From NCBI GenBank assembly GCA_017534595.1, contig JAFXVY010000119.1:1-42798 (forward strand): DNA of 42,798 bases, read 5' to 3'. Position numbers and translations under genes: made by a program. Below are positions 8,314-17,400 of the stretch, one piece after another. Origin of the DNA: Ruminococcus sp. GTDB lineage: Bacteria > Bacillota > Clostridia > Oscillospirales > Ruminococcaceae. Every line of letters begins with the position of its first letter. The stretch's first letter is position 1. The notes below the pieces were generated by a model. The model was not told where the DNA came from. It was given only the letters and a program-made list of their open reading frames with translations, and searched no databases.

Positions 8314-8381
8314 TTGCAAAAATCGAATAAACGACTGCACAGGGGTCTCCTTTCTGAGGAACGGGAATGGAGAAGACCATG

Positions 8382-8762
8382 TTAACAAGCAGGAAAAAGG
8401 TAGTTGTTGTCGACGAGAAAAAAGATAGGTGCAAGCCGGGAATCAGCGTCCTTACGTTCCCGTTCAGCAATGATACCGGAGAAAGCCTTGGACGTTCTTA
8501 TTACCGCGTCATTGATGCGGAAGAGCTGCCAAAATGGGTCGACGAGCCCTTTAAAGCGGACAGGAGGGCTGTGAAGTTCATCGAGGAGTTCATTCACGAT
8601 CTCAGACTTTGTTTTATGCGCTGCGATCATCTCATTCCGCGCCTGACGCCGCATATCGAGCGTGCGGAGCTTGTGCTCTTTTTTACTTTGCACGTAAGCC
8701 GCCATCCTTTCAAGTCGTTCACGCAGAGCGTATGCGAGCTGCTTGGCTCTTTTCTTAGCCAT
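8382..8762 (-). CDS. Unknown basic helical protein with long leader
   Basis: A 126-residue protein starting MAKKRAKQLAYALRERLERM. I chose the ATG at 8762 because AGGAGG lies seven bases upstream; another ATG six bases earlier is too close to the ribosome site. The first 65 residues are strongly basic and predicted helical, suggesting nucleic-acid or protein binding; the C-terminal part is less convincing. No family recognised. The opposite strand also has an open frame over the same bases (8367-8840, 157 residues, with GAGGA before its ATG), so the coding strand is not certain; I prefer the minus strand for its better ribosome site and codon use. It would be transcribed from the promoter at 9323-9295 through a leader of about 500 bases. 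Confidence 0.5.
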   Translation of the reverse strand: MAKKRAKQLAYALRERLERMAAYVQSKKEHKLRTLDMRRQARNEMIAAHKTKSEIVNELLDELHSPPVRFKGLVDPFWQLFRINDAVIRTSKAFSGIIAERERKDADSRLAPIFFLVDNNYLFPAC

Positions 8763-8774
8763 AATCATGCCTCC

Positions 8775-9289
8775 TGTACAATTTTTTGGCCAGTTGAATC
8801 GGGTGCCGCGAGCTGTAACACTATTGTTTTATCCGTGTAGGGAATGGGAGCTGGTCCTCTCCCGGCGGCATGGAGTTTTTTAGTCCCTCCAAGACTTTGG
8901 AAAAGTAAGGCTGTCCGGACCGTCGGTTGGAAAACAAACGCAAAACCTCTCCGACCTCGGTTTCTGAATTGCACAATAAAGTACCTCTTTTGCCGATAAA
9001 GGCTCATTCAACTGACCGCCAAGCACTTATGGCGTGCCGTGTTTCACCTGCTTTATGCAGGTCTTTAACGCTGTACGGAAGCGTATGCTTCCCGCCTCCG
9101 AGCACTTACGGAGCGCGGGATCGAGCTGCAAACAGGTTACACCTCATGGCGTAACCCGTTTGCTTCACAAAAAAGCATCTATGTCAAAAGAACGGTGTGT
9201 GGCCGGCACCGTTCTTGGGGATAAAAATGTCCTGAGCGCACTTCCCCCGTAAGGGGAGACACTCGGGACCGGAAAGAGGACATCTGCTG
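8775..9289 (-). ncRNA. Hairpin-rich candidate structured RNA / long leader
   Basis: About 515 bases on the minus strand without a convincing gene but full of stable hairpins. In order from the promoter: the terminator-like stem at 9283-9222; AAGAACGGTG with CACCGTTCTT (9215-9187); a 12-bp stem with one mismatch, GCAAAC plus GGTTAC arms (9163-9127); CTCCG with CGGAG inside CCCGC/GCGGG (9119-9092 region); GGAAGC with GCTTCC (9092-9077); ACCTGC with GCAGGT (9062-9046); GCCA with TGGC (9033-9018); GGGAG with CTCCC near 8865-8848. Two of these stems carry the identical loop TAAGTGCT. Length and complexity resemble the ornate large RNA class, but I cannot assign a known family. It could also be the leader of the gene at 8762. 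Confidence 0.45.
9222..9289 (-). ncRNA. Repeat-borne small RNA, copy 1
   Basis: From the start expected at about 9289, a transcript of about 65 bases ends at a terminator formed by ATGTCCT (start of the RNA) pairing with AGGACAT before a T-run (plus-strand AAAAA at 9223-9227). Inner pairing GAGTG with CGCTC and CCCC with GGGG is shared with copy 2 at 33168. Confidence 0.5.
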
Positions 9290-9384
9290 ATCATATTATA
9301 TCACGGTCTGTTATATTCCGCAAGGCAGGAAAGTCCTTTCTTGGTGACGGATATTACAGCTTTGAACTGCAATATCTGACAGAT
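9231..9384 (-). repeat. 154-bp dispersed repeat with promoter and terminator stem, copy 1
   Basis: On the minus strand it matches 33073-33226 with 9 differences in 154 bases by eye (about 94 percent) and no gaps. It contains a leading hairpin (ATTGCAG, loop TTCAAAG, CTGTAAT), a promoter, and most of a terminator. Outside these limits the two loci are unrelated. Confidence 0.85.
9295..9323 (-). promoter_or_regulatory. Promoter inside repeat copy 1
   Basis: On the minus strand TTGCGG (9323-9318), 17 bases, TATAAT (9300-9295), identical in both repeat copies apart from one spacer base. Confidence 0.7.
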
Positions 9385-9426
9385 CTGGCAGCACCGGTGC
9401 TTGCATTTTTCCAATCCTTCCAACGA

Positions 9427-9455
9427 TTGACATTATCCGAAATGTATGGTATAAT
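9427..9455 (+). promoter_or_regulatory. Promoter of dockerin protein 1
   Basis: Perfect consensus: TTGACA (9427-9432), 17 bases, TATAAT (9450-9455), 34 bases before the start codon. Confidence 0.85.
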
Positions 9456-9488
9456 GTAGAAAATATATTGACAAAGGAGGGTCTTTTT

Positions 9489-12400
9489 ATGCAAGGTATC
9501 AAAAAACGGAGTCTGGCACTGACGACGGCATTTATGCTTGTACTGTCGATGTTCTCGTTCCTGCCGCATGGCTGGCTCGATCAGGCAAGCGCTGAGGATG
9601 CTGTCTACGACCTTTATATCTGCGGAGTACAGGTCAACGGGGGAAATGCTTCCGATATACTCGGCGGCGGCGAGGCTTCCTACGATCCCGAGGCCAATAT
9701 CCTTTCGCTGAAAAAGAATATCGGTCTGCCGGAAGAGCAAGGGGGCGTAATCGTTGACTGCCGGATCAAGGGCCTGACCGTCAGGGCTGAGAACGATATC
9801 ACGATCTCGCGTCCGGGCATCGGCGCGGCGGTCTGCGTTTATGAGGATACCACGGTCACCGGCAGGATGACGCTTACCGGCGGCGCGGGTATAATGGTCG
9901 TCGGCTGCGATCTTACCGTTGATCACGCAGACCTCGATATCGCCGGGAACGGCTGGGGCATCTACGGCGGACTGCTTGAAGATCCCCCAACAAAGCTGAC
10001 GGTCAATGCTTCAAGCATCAGAGCCTCCGGCGAAGAGGGTGCGATCTGCGGTTTTACCGGCGGCATATACCTTAACGGCTGCGGTATCCTCACCGCTGAC
10101 TGCTCCGTAAGGGACGGCAGCTTTTCCGATGCCTATACCGAACAACCGACCCCGCTGGCCGAGGCTGAGGTAACAACGGCTGATATCTACGAGCTCGAGG
10201 TCGCCGGCAGAAGGGTCAGCAGCATTAACAAAGGCGATATTCTCGGAAACGGCGAGGCCTCCTACGATCCCGAGACCAACGCCCTTACTCTTAAAAAGGA
10301 TATCACCTGCAATAAGGATAACACCGACGGCTCTACTCCCTGTATCACCAACCGCATCGGCGGGCTGACAATAAAAGCTGATAATGAGGTCACCCTTACC
10401 CGTGAGCAGTTCGGCGCCGGCATCTACACCGAAAAGGATATCACCCTGACCGGCAAAATGACTATTGAAGGCGGCGTCGGGCTTTTGGCTTCCGACTGCC
10501 AGATCATTATTTCCGATGCCGACCTTACCGTTATCGGCCACAACGGCTCTGCGGCGCAGGGCGGTATGCTCGGCGGGACGAATACCTCCAGAATGACTAT
10601 CAACAATTCCGAAGTCCGTTTCAACGGCACCGAGGACGGCTCCGTTGTCAATTTCGGAAACGGTTTGGAGCTCAACGGCTGTAACCTCCTCAATCAAGGA
10701 GTGTTTTTCGACGGCGTCAGCTACTTATATCTGGGCACAACGGAGCCTGCCACAAACGTTGAGATCACCACCTCCGAGGTCTACGATCTTGTAGTCGGGA
10801 ATCAGAGAGTTTACAGCAAAAACGCTTCTGATATCCTCGGCAACAGCGAGGCTTCCTATGACCCGGAGACCAATACTCTGACCCTCAAAAAGGACTTCAC
10901 GCTGACAGATGACAGAGCGATCCCCGTTGTCAGGAACAATATCAGCGGGCTTACCCTTAACGCCGAAAGTGGGATCACCCTGACCCGCGAGGGCTTCGGT
11001 GCGGCGATCATTACCGAAGAGGATATGACCCTTACCGGCAGGATGACAATCACCGGCGGCGTGGGCATACTTGTCGGGGATGCTCAGCTCACCGTCAAGG
11101 ACGCCGATCTGGATATCTCGTCGGGCGGCGGAGCGATCATCGGTAGATTGGGCGAGGAGTTCGGCAAGACCTCGAGGCTCGTTATCGACAACTCAAAGAT
11201 CAGCGCTAAGAACGACGAGGCCGGTGCGGTATACGGCTTCCCGAACGGCATCGAGCTCGACAACTGCGGCATCCTCACCGGCGACTGCGAGATCAAGGAC
11301 GGCTGTATTCTGGAATCCTATGTTGACGATCCGCTCCCGGTTTCGGAGGTCGAGATCACCAATGCCGAGATCTACGGGCTTGAAATAGCCGGGCAGAAGG
11401 TAACGAGCGATAATATGGACGATATCCTCGGCAACGGCGAGGCCTCCTATGACCCCGAGACCAATACCCTTACTCTTAAAAAGGATATCACCTGCAACAA
11501 GGATAACACCGAAGGAGCGACGCCCTGCATCTCCAACCGCATCGACGGTCTCACCGTCAAGGCAGAGGGTGAGGTCACACTTACCCGTGAGGAGTTCGGC
11601 GCCTGCATATACTCCGAAGCGGACATGACCCTGACCGGAAAAATGAATGTCAGCGGCGGCGCGGGAATACTCGTGACCGACAGCACGCTTACAATAACCG
11701 ACGCGGAAATAAATGCAGTCGGGAACAGCAGCTCGGGAATAACCGGCGGAAGGTTCGGAAACGAATCAAAGCTCGTTATCAACAACTCAACGGTAATTGC
11801 AGTCTCGCATGATGAAGAAGAGGGCTCCGGCGCCATTACAGGCTTCGGAAAGGGTATCGAACTGATCGACAGCGCTCTTGCTCCGGGCTGCGTGATCAAT
11901 GACGGCAGCGTTTGCGGCAGTGACGGCGTGACGCCCGCAGGCTCGGCAGAGGCAGATCCGGTAGTGAAGTTCGATCTCTATGTTTACGGTACACAGGTCA
12001 CAAGCGGGAACATGACCGACATCCTCGGCGACGGCGTATTCAGCTACGACGATACGGCCAAAACGCTGACGGTCAGCGGCAATCACTCCATGAACCTCAA
12101 GGACATAGCGATCAAAAACAGCATCGAGGGTCTTACTGTCAATATTGCCGCGGATTCCAAGCTCTCCGGCTGCTTCGAGACTTCAAAGAGCATGACCCTG
12201 ACCGGCCCCGGCAAGCTGACCCTTGAGACCTTTTCCACCTATCAGGCCGTGCTGATCTGGGGCATGGGCAATACCTTCACGATCAAGGACGCCGATGTTT
12301 CCGTCACCGGCGGATATATGATCGGCTCTTCGATGAACGGTCAGAATACTCTGAGCATTGAGAATTCCACCCTCTATACCAGGATCTCCTGCTCCTTCAC

Positions 12401-12767
12401 CACTCCGTCAAGAGACCTTGCCGCGATAGTGCTCACAGGCTGCGATCTCAAGCTCCCCGAGGGCGGCAGCGTAAGCGGCGCAGTTATCTATGACGGCGAC
12501 GAACAGCTCGCAAAGGAGGTCAGGATAGCTCCGCCCCTGGAGATTCGCAAAGGCGATATCAACTCCGACGGTCACGTCGATGTCACTGATCTGACGATCC
12601 TTGCGCGTTCTCTTGCAAAGTGGACGGGCTACGCCGCACAGGTCAACGACCTCAACGCCGACGTTGACGGCGACGGAGAAGTAACCGTGACCGACTACTC
12701 CATTCTCGCCCGAGCCCTCGCCCGGTGGCCGGGGTATGCCGAGGAGCATAATATAGTGCTCGGATAA
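9489..12767 (+). CDS. Secreted dockerin protein 1 with five beta-helix-like modules
   Basis: A 1,092-residue secreted protein. The ATG at 9489 follows AGGAGG at eight bases; an upstream in-frame TTG overlaps that ribosome site. The signal peptide is about residues 1-33 (TTAFMLVLSMFSFLP, cleavage near ASAED). Five modules of about 190 residues begin near residues 38, 232, 429, 627 and 827, each opening with a YDLxVxGxQV-like strand, DILGxGEASYDPETNTLTL, and then short glycine-rich rungs such as DMTLTGKM and GLTVKAE that look like a parallel beta-helix. Modules 2 and 4 are nearly identical over long stretches of DNA. Residues 1019-1092 are a type I dockerin with two calcium loops, DINSDGHVDVTD and DVDGDGEVTVTD. 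No catalytic domain is recognisable. It probably docks to a cohesin-bearing scaffold on the cell surface as a binding or structural subunit. Confidence 0.9.
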   Translation: MQGIKKRSLALTTAFMLVLSMFSFLPHGWLDQASAEDAVYDLYICGVQVNGGNASDILGGGEASYDPEANILSLKKNIGLPEEQGGVIVDCRIKGLTVRAENDITISRPGIGAAVCVYEDTTVTGRMTLTGGAGIMVVGCDLTVDHADLDIAGNGWGIYGGLLEDPPTKLTVNASSIRASGEEGAICGFTGGIYLNGCGILTADCSVRDGSFSDAYTEQPTPLAEAEVTTADIYELEVAGRRVSSINKGDILGNGEASYDPETNALTLKKDITCNKDNTDGSTPCITNRIGGLTIKADNEVTLTREQFGAGIYTEKDITLTGKMTIEGGVGLLASDCQIIISDADLTVIGHNGSAAQGGMLGGTNTSRMTINNSEVRFNGTEDGSVVNFGNGLELNGCNLLNQGVFFDGVSYLYLGTTEPATNVEITTSEVYDLVVGNQRVYSKNASDILGNSEASYDPETNTLTLKKDFTLTDDRAIPVVRNNISGLTLNAESGITLTREGFGAAIITEEDMTLTGRMTITGGVGILVGDAQLTVKDADLDISSGGGAIIGRLGEEFGKTSRLVIDNSKISAKNDEAGAVYGFPNGIELDNCGILTGDCEIKDGCILESYVDDPLPVSEVEITNAEIYGLEIAGQKVTSDNMDDILGNGEASYDPETNTLTLKKDITCNKDNTEGATPCISNRIDGLTVKAEGEVTLTREEFGACIYSEADMTLTGKMNVSGGAGILVTDSTLTITDAEINAVGNSSSGITGGRFGNESKLVINNSTVIAVSHDEEEGSGAITGFGKGIELIDSALAPGCVINDGSVCGSDGVTPAGSAEADPVVKFDLYVYGTQVTSGNMTDILGDGVFSYDDTAKTLTVSGNHSMNLKDIAIKNSIEGLTVNIAADSKLSGCFETSKSMTLTGPGKLTLETFSTYQAVLIWGMGNTFTIKDADVSVTGGYMIGSSMNGQNTLSIENSTLYTRISCSFTTPSRDLAAIVLTGCDLKLPEGGSVSGAVIYDGDEQLAKEVRIAPPLEIRKGDINSDGHVDVTDLTILARSLAKWTGYAAQVNDLNADVDGDGEVTVTDYSILARALARWPGYAEEHNIVLG

Positions 12768-12780
12768 GTTCAGCTGCACA

Positions 12781-12812
12781 GCGCCCCCGGATTTTGTTCG
12801 GGGGCGTTTTTG
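12781..12812 (+). terminator. Terminator of dockerin protein 1
   Basis: CGCCCCCG (12782-12789) pairs with CGGGGGCG (12799-12806), followed by TTTTTG. The stem and preceding bases are shared with the interrupted terminator after dockerin protein 2. Confidence 0.9.
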
Positions 12813-12931
12813 TACACTCTCCACAAGCTGTATCTTAAATCTTTGTGCAACATTTCCCCATAAATACTATCCGGTCAGAACGTATATATATCAGACGGCT
12901 CAAAACCGACAGATAAAACGGAGGGAATACT

Positions 12932-14338
12932 ATGAAAGCTATGAATATCAAAAGATTGACAGCTATGACAGCGGCTTTGATGATGTGCCTGTCGCTTATC
13001 TCCTGCGGGCAGAACGATGCGAGCACTGCCGATGAAGCAAAGGTGAACTCTGAGAGTGCGAAAGGAGTCGTATCCGCCGATGCCGGCACCGGCTCCGGGA
13101 CGGAAGCATCTTCGAAGTCTGAGACTGTCGATGCGGAGCTCAACGCTACTGATGACGTTGAATACTCTGCCGAAGCAGATCTCGGGGCGGTCGAGAGAAC
13201 CGAAAAGAGCATGATGAAAATGGACGCTCTCGAAGGCGACGGCGGCTTTAAAGGCGAAGCAGCAGCCCCCGAAGCAGTAGGCGATCCCGTGGGTGATCCG
13301 GGTCCCGGCGAAATTGATCCCGGTTCGGTCATTGACAACGATGCAAAGCCTTTCGTCCTCACGGCTGGGGAGTGGAAGGATAACCTCAACTGGGGCTTCT
13401 TTACCAACCTTGTTAAGAACGGCACCATAAGCTACCCTGTATTCGGGCTCGATCCCACGCACAGGATAGCGGTCACCGTGACCAAGGAGGGTACTCCTGC
13501 CGCCAATCAGCCGGTGGAGCTTGTGGACAGCGAGGGTAATGTCATCTGGACCGCCAGCACCGACAAGGACGGTATGGCCTACGTCTTCTACAAGAAGGAT
13601 CAGACTCCCGCGCTGGTAAGGAGCGGCGAGGCTTCTCAGCAGGTCACCGGCAGCACCGGCGACGATCAGCAGGACAGGGCAGGCACCACCGATGCAGCCC
13701 TTGAGGTCAGCGACAGCAAGAAGTACACCGACACACAGGTAATGTTCATCATAGACACCACCGGCTCTATGTCCGATGAGATCGCATACCTCCAGATGGA
13801 CTTCTCCTCTATTGCCAAGGAGGTCAATGACGGTCACACAACATTCTCCGCCAACTTCTACCGTGACGAGGGCGACGAGTACGTGACCAAGTGCAACCCG
13901 TTTACAAGCGATGTTCAGTCGGTACAGTCCGCGATAAACAATGAGTTCGCCGACGGCGGCGGAGATATGCCCGAGGCAGTGACTCAGATACTTGAAGAGA
14001 CCGTTACCGACAACGCCGGGTGGAGCGACACCGCCAACAAGATCGCATTCCTGATCTTTGATGCGCCTCCTCACGAGGGCACGGAGAAGCAGCTCGAGGC
14101 AGCCGTGAAGACCGCGGCTCAGAAGGGCATCAGGCTCGTTCCGGTGGTATCCTCCGGCGCAGACCGTGACACCGAGCTGTTCGGCAGAGCCATAGCCGCT
14201 CAGACCGGCGGCAGCTACGTCTTCCTCACCGACGATTCCGGTGTAGGCGGCGAGCACCTCGAGCCCATCATCGGCGATTACGAGGTCGAGCTTCTGCACG
14301 ACGTTATCGTAAGGAATATCAATGAGGTCAGAGGATAA
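12932..14338 (+). CDS. Von Willebrand factor A domain lipoprotein
   Basis: A 468-residue lipoprotein starting at 12932 after GGAGGGAATACT. The lipobox LISC puts the lipid-modified cysteine at 25, so it is anchored to the outer face of the membrane. Residues 26-130 are acidic and low in complexity, followed by a Gly-Pro-Asp linker. Residues about 165-225 (HRIAVTVTKEGTPA to DKDGMAYVFY) resemble a carboxypeptidase-regulatory or Ig-like beta-sandwich. Residues about 268-445 are a vWA domain whose metal-ion site is DTTGSMS (Asp275, Thr277, Ser279), with later FDAPPHEG and VVSSG elements. Such domains bind proteins or matrix through a magnesium ion. It lies between two dockerin genes in the same direction but has its own terminator, and may help assemble or sense the surface complex; that role is inferred from location. 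Confidence 0.85.
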   Translation: MKAMNIKRLTAMTAALMMCLSLISCGQNDASTADEAKVNSESAKGVVSADAGTGSGTEASSKSETVDAELNATDDVEYSAEADLGAVERTEKSMMKMDALEGDGGFKGEAAAPEAVGDPVGDPGPGEIDPGSVIDNDAKPFVLTAGEWKDNLNWGFFTNLVKNGTISYPVFGLDPTHRIAVTVTKEGTPAANQPVELVDSEGNVIWTASTDKDGMAYVFYKKDQTPALVRSGEASQQVTGSTGDDQQDRAGTTDAALEVSDSKKYTDTQVMFIIDTTGSMSDEIAYLQMDFSSIAKEVNDGHTTFSANFYRDEGDEYVTKCNPFTSDVQSVQSAINNEFADGGGDMPEAVTQILEETVTDNAGWSDTANKIAFLIFDAPPHEGTEKQLEAAVKTAAQKGIRLVPVVSSGADRDTELFGRAIAAQTGGSYVFLTDDSGVGGEHLEPIIGDYEVELLHDVIVRNINEVRG

Positions 14339-14348
14339 GATCTCTCTC

Positions 14349-14386
14349 CCGCCTCCGTGTCCGACCGGGCACGGGGGCGGTTTTTC
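14349..14386 (+). terminator. Terminator of the vWA lipoprotein gene
   Basis: CCGCCTCCGTG (14349-14359) with CACGGGGGCGG (14370-14380), one mismatch, then TTTTTC. Confidence 0.85.
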
Positions 14387-14389
14387 GTA

Positions 14390-14418
14390 TTGACAATATT
14401 CCCAAAATATGCTAATAT
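14390..14418 (+). promoter_or_regulatory. Promoter of dockerin protein 2
   Basis: TTGACA (14390-14395), 17 bases, TAATAT (14413-14418). The promoter and leader resemble those of dockerin protein 3 (22195), including ATGGGTTAA after the -10 and a TTCACATTT-like stretch, which supports duplication of the whole locus. Confidence 0.65.
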
Positions 14419-14476
14419 TATTATGGGTTAATATTATGCATTAGAATTGTTCATATTTCAGAGGGGGGAGATTTTT

Positions 14477-17400
14477 ATGGCACGCATACGCAGAAGGGTG
14501 ACATCGTTCATAACGGCCATGGCACTGGTGCTCTCGATGTTCGGGATGCTTCCCGCGGGGGTGCTGCGGGCGACGGCCGGAGATATGATAATCCTGCAGG
14601 GCAGGGGAACGAAGGATGATCCCTATATAGCTTATTCATACGAAGAGCTGAAATGGGAACTCAGGTTTGCTGATTCTGTCTCCGACCCGCCTTACAGTGA
14701 GGGCTATCACGAAAGATATATCAAGCTCGGCTGTGATATTTTTACCGATGATCCTTGGGCTCTTATAGAATGTAATCATTATACCGGTTCTTATTGCAAA
14801 CTTTATTTTGATCTCGCCGGGCATACGATAAAAAAGGAAGTAGAAGAAAGCATTTTTCAAACTTTTGTCTCAGTTTATGATGACAGCAGTATTATTATCG
14901 ATGACAGTGTAGGCGGAGGCAGGATAGAATTTATTTCAGCGTACCATCAAAACAACGGTGATTATAACTCTGTTATCTGTACCAGAGGCGGCGATCTGAT
15001 CATTAACGGAGGCACATTCAGCTTGGGACCGTATAACCCCAATAATACATATTCTTATGCAATCCATATTCTCGGTGCACAAGGTAATTCCGATTATGAC
15101 GGATCTGAATTAAAACCGGTTGCAATAATAAACGGCGGAAGATTTATAGGTCACTATACTTCGATCTGTCATTCAGGTCAACAGTTTTGTACCTTGATCG
15201 TTAACGGAGGTAAATTTGAAACCGAGCTCGATTCCACATTGTTTGTTGCTGATCAATTACCGTTAGCGGAAGACCGTTTACCAAAGTATATGCCTTTTAA
15301 GATGGTATATAACTGGGATTATATGATCTGCAACAATATCATGATCAATGAGTGCGATATGGATGACGGTATAGCAGTGTTGACTCAGCAATTTGAAAAT
15401 TACAAGGAACCGAAGTATAAAAAATATACGGAATGTATAAATCCCTCATCGACAATTACATACGACAAGCTTACCCAGGAAACAGACCTTTTCGTTCTCG
15501 GAAAGAATGTAAAGATAAGAAAGACCAAGCCTTATGCAACCGGCGTGAGCATTGAGCCTACTGCTCCGGTCGGTGGCAGGCACCCTGCTGATGCGAAATT
15601 ATCATGGTCGCGCGGCATTAAACTGGGCAGCACTGTCTGGAAAGACGTTGCAACCGGAAAAACGCTGAAAAGTTCAGATGTGTTTGTCGCGGGCAAAAAG
15701 TATGAAATGTCTGTCGGGCTCTCTGCCAGCGACGGTTACATCCTTGGCACGATACCGACGGTCTCATCCTGGAACTGTTCGGTCACTCCCATAGTAAAGC
15801 CAATAGAGCCCATTGCAGGCCGTTATTCTTGCAGCTATACCTTCACCTGCCGCGCGCCGATAACAAATATCGACCTTGATGTTGCGACCCCTCTGCCGCT
15901 GCACGATGCCGAAGAGCCCTTCGTTATGACTAACGGTGCAGCTGTTGAACGTTACGAATGGGTAAATCAGAGCGGAAGCAATGTGGCAAGGTTCTTTGTG
16001 AACAACACCTACACACTTAAAACCTATATCACCGCCGAGGAAGGCTACGACTTCGGCAGCACCGTAACGGCGACCGTCAACGGCAAGACCGCAAAAATAA
16101 CAAAGGCTGCCGGCTCAACAAGCGCCACTGAGTACATCGTGGAATACACCTTTGATAAGCTGATACAGTACAAAGTAAAATTCGATCCCGGCAAAGGAAC
16201 GGGAACGATGTCCGACGTAACAGTCAACAAGGGCTTTGCATACACCGTCCCCGAATGCGGATTCAAAGCTCCCGCCGGTCATTATTTCTCCAAATGGACA
16301 GACGGCACCAACTACTATGCTCCCGGCGATCCTGTGACCGTCACATCCGATATCACCCTTACACCCGTTTGGATCTGCAGGGTCTCCGGAGTGAACGTCG
16401 TCCTTACCGAGCCGAAATCGGGAGAAGCGATAAACGAAACGATGACCTCCGTTACCGATGGCATTGATGTCGCAAGGGGGACGCAGAGTTCCACAAGAAA
16501 CCTCGGGCGCTGGTATCACGGCGATACTGTGATGAGCGCGGGCGAGAAATTCGTTGGCGGCGAGACCTACACGGCGATGTTCCGTCTTAAATCCCTGACA
16601 GGCTATGAGTTCACGGAGACCCCCGACGTCTATGCCAACGGCAAAAAGGCGACCTTCCTGAGCGCATCGGGCGTGTACCGCACCTATACGGTAAGCTACA
16701 CCCTGCCGCTTGAGACAAAGTACGTTTCGCAGGTGAATGTCACCCTCACCGAGCCGAAGAAGGGTGAAACGATCAACGAGACAATGATCTCCTCCACCGA
16801 GGGCATAGTTGTCAATCGGGCCAAGACAGATACCACATACAATCTCGGCCGCTGGTATCACAACAACACCGTGATGAAAGCGGGAGATAAATTCCTCGCC
16901 GGCGAGACCTACACCGCCCAGTTCCGTCTGGTACCGTCCACCGGCTACGGCTTGGCAAACAACTTGAAGGTCTACGCCAACGGCAAACAGGCGACCCTGA
17001 ATACGGGAGCGCTCCTCGCCAACACCTATGCGGTAAGCTTCACTCTGCCGGAAGAACAGCCCGAGACCTATGACCTCTGCGTCGGCGACGTTCAGGTCAC
17101 CGACCTCAACGCTGACGACATTCTCGGAAACGGCGCGGCATATTATGACCCCGAGACCAACACACTCGAGCTCATTGCCACCGTAGGCGGACGGGTCAAC
17201 TACGCCGTCAATAACAGCATCTCCGGGCTCACGATCCTGGTCAATGAGGATATCAGCCTCTACGGCGCTAAGGCGGCCATAAGATGTGCGGCCGACACGG
17301 TCATCACCGGCCCCGGCAAGCTGACCCTCAAGACCGGCTCGAACAGCAGCATCCTTCTCAGCTCCAAGGATCTCCTGATCGAGGATGCAAATATCTGCAC

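Noticed and set aside
8765-9007. Minus-strand frame of 80 residues before the gene at 8762
   Set aside because: Composition and lack of a ribosome site do not support coding; the region is better read as a leader or structured RNA.
9018-9113. Possible CRISPR array suggested by the repeated AGCACTTA octamer
   Set aside because: Only two copies, each inside a different hairpin and not part of a longer regularly spaced repeat; no cas genes nearby.
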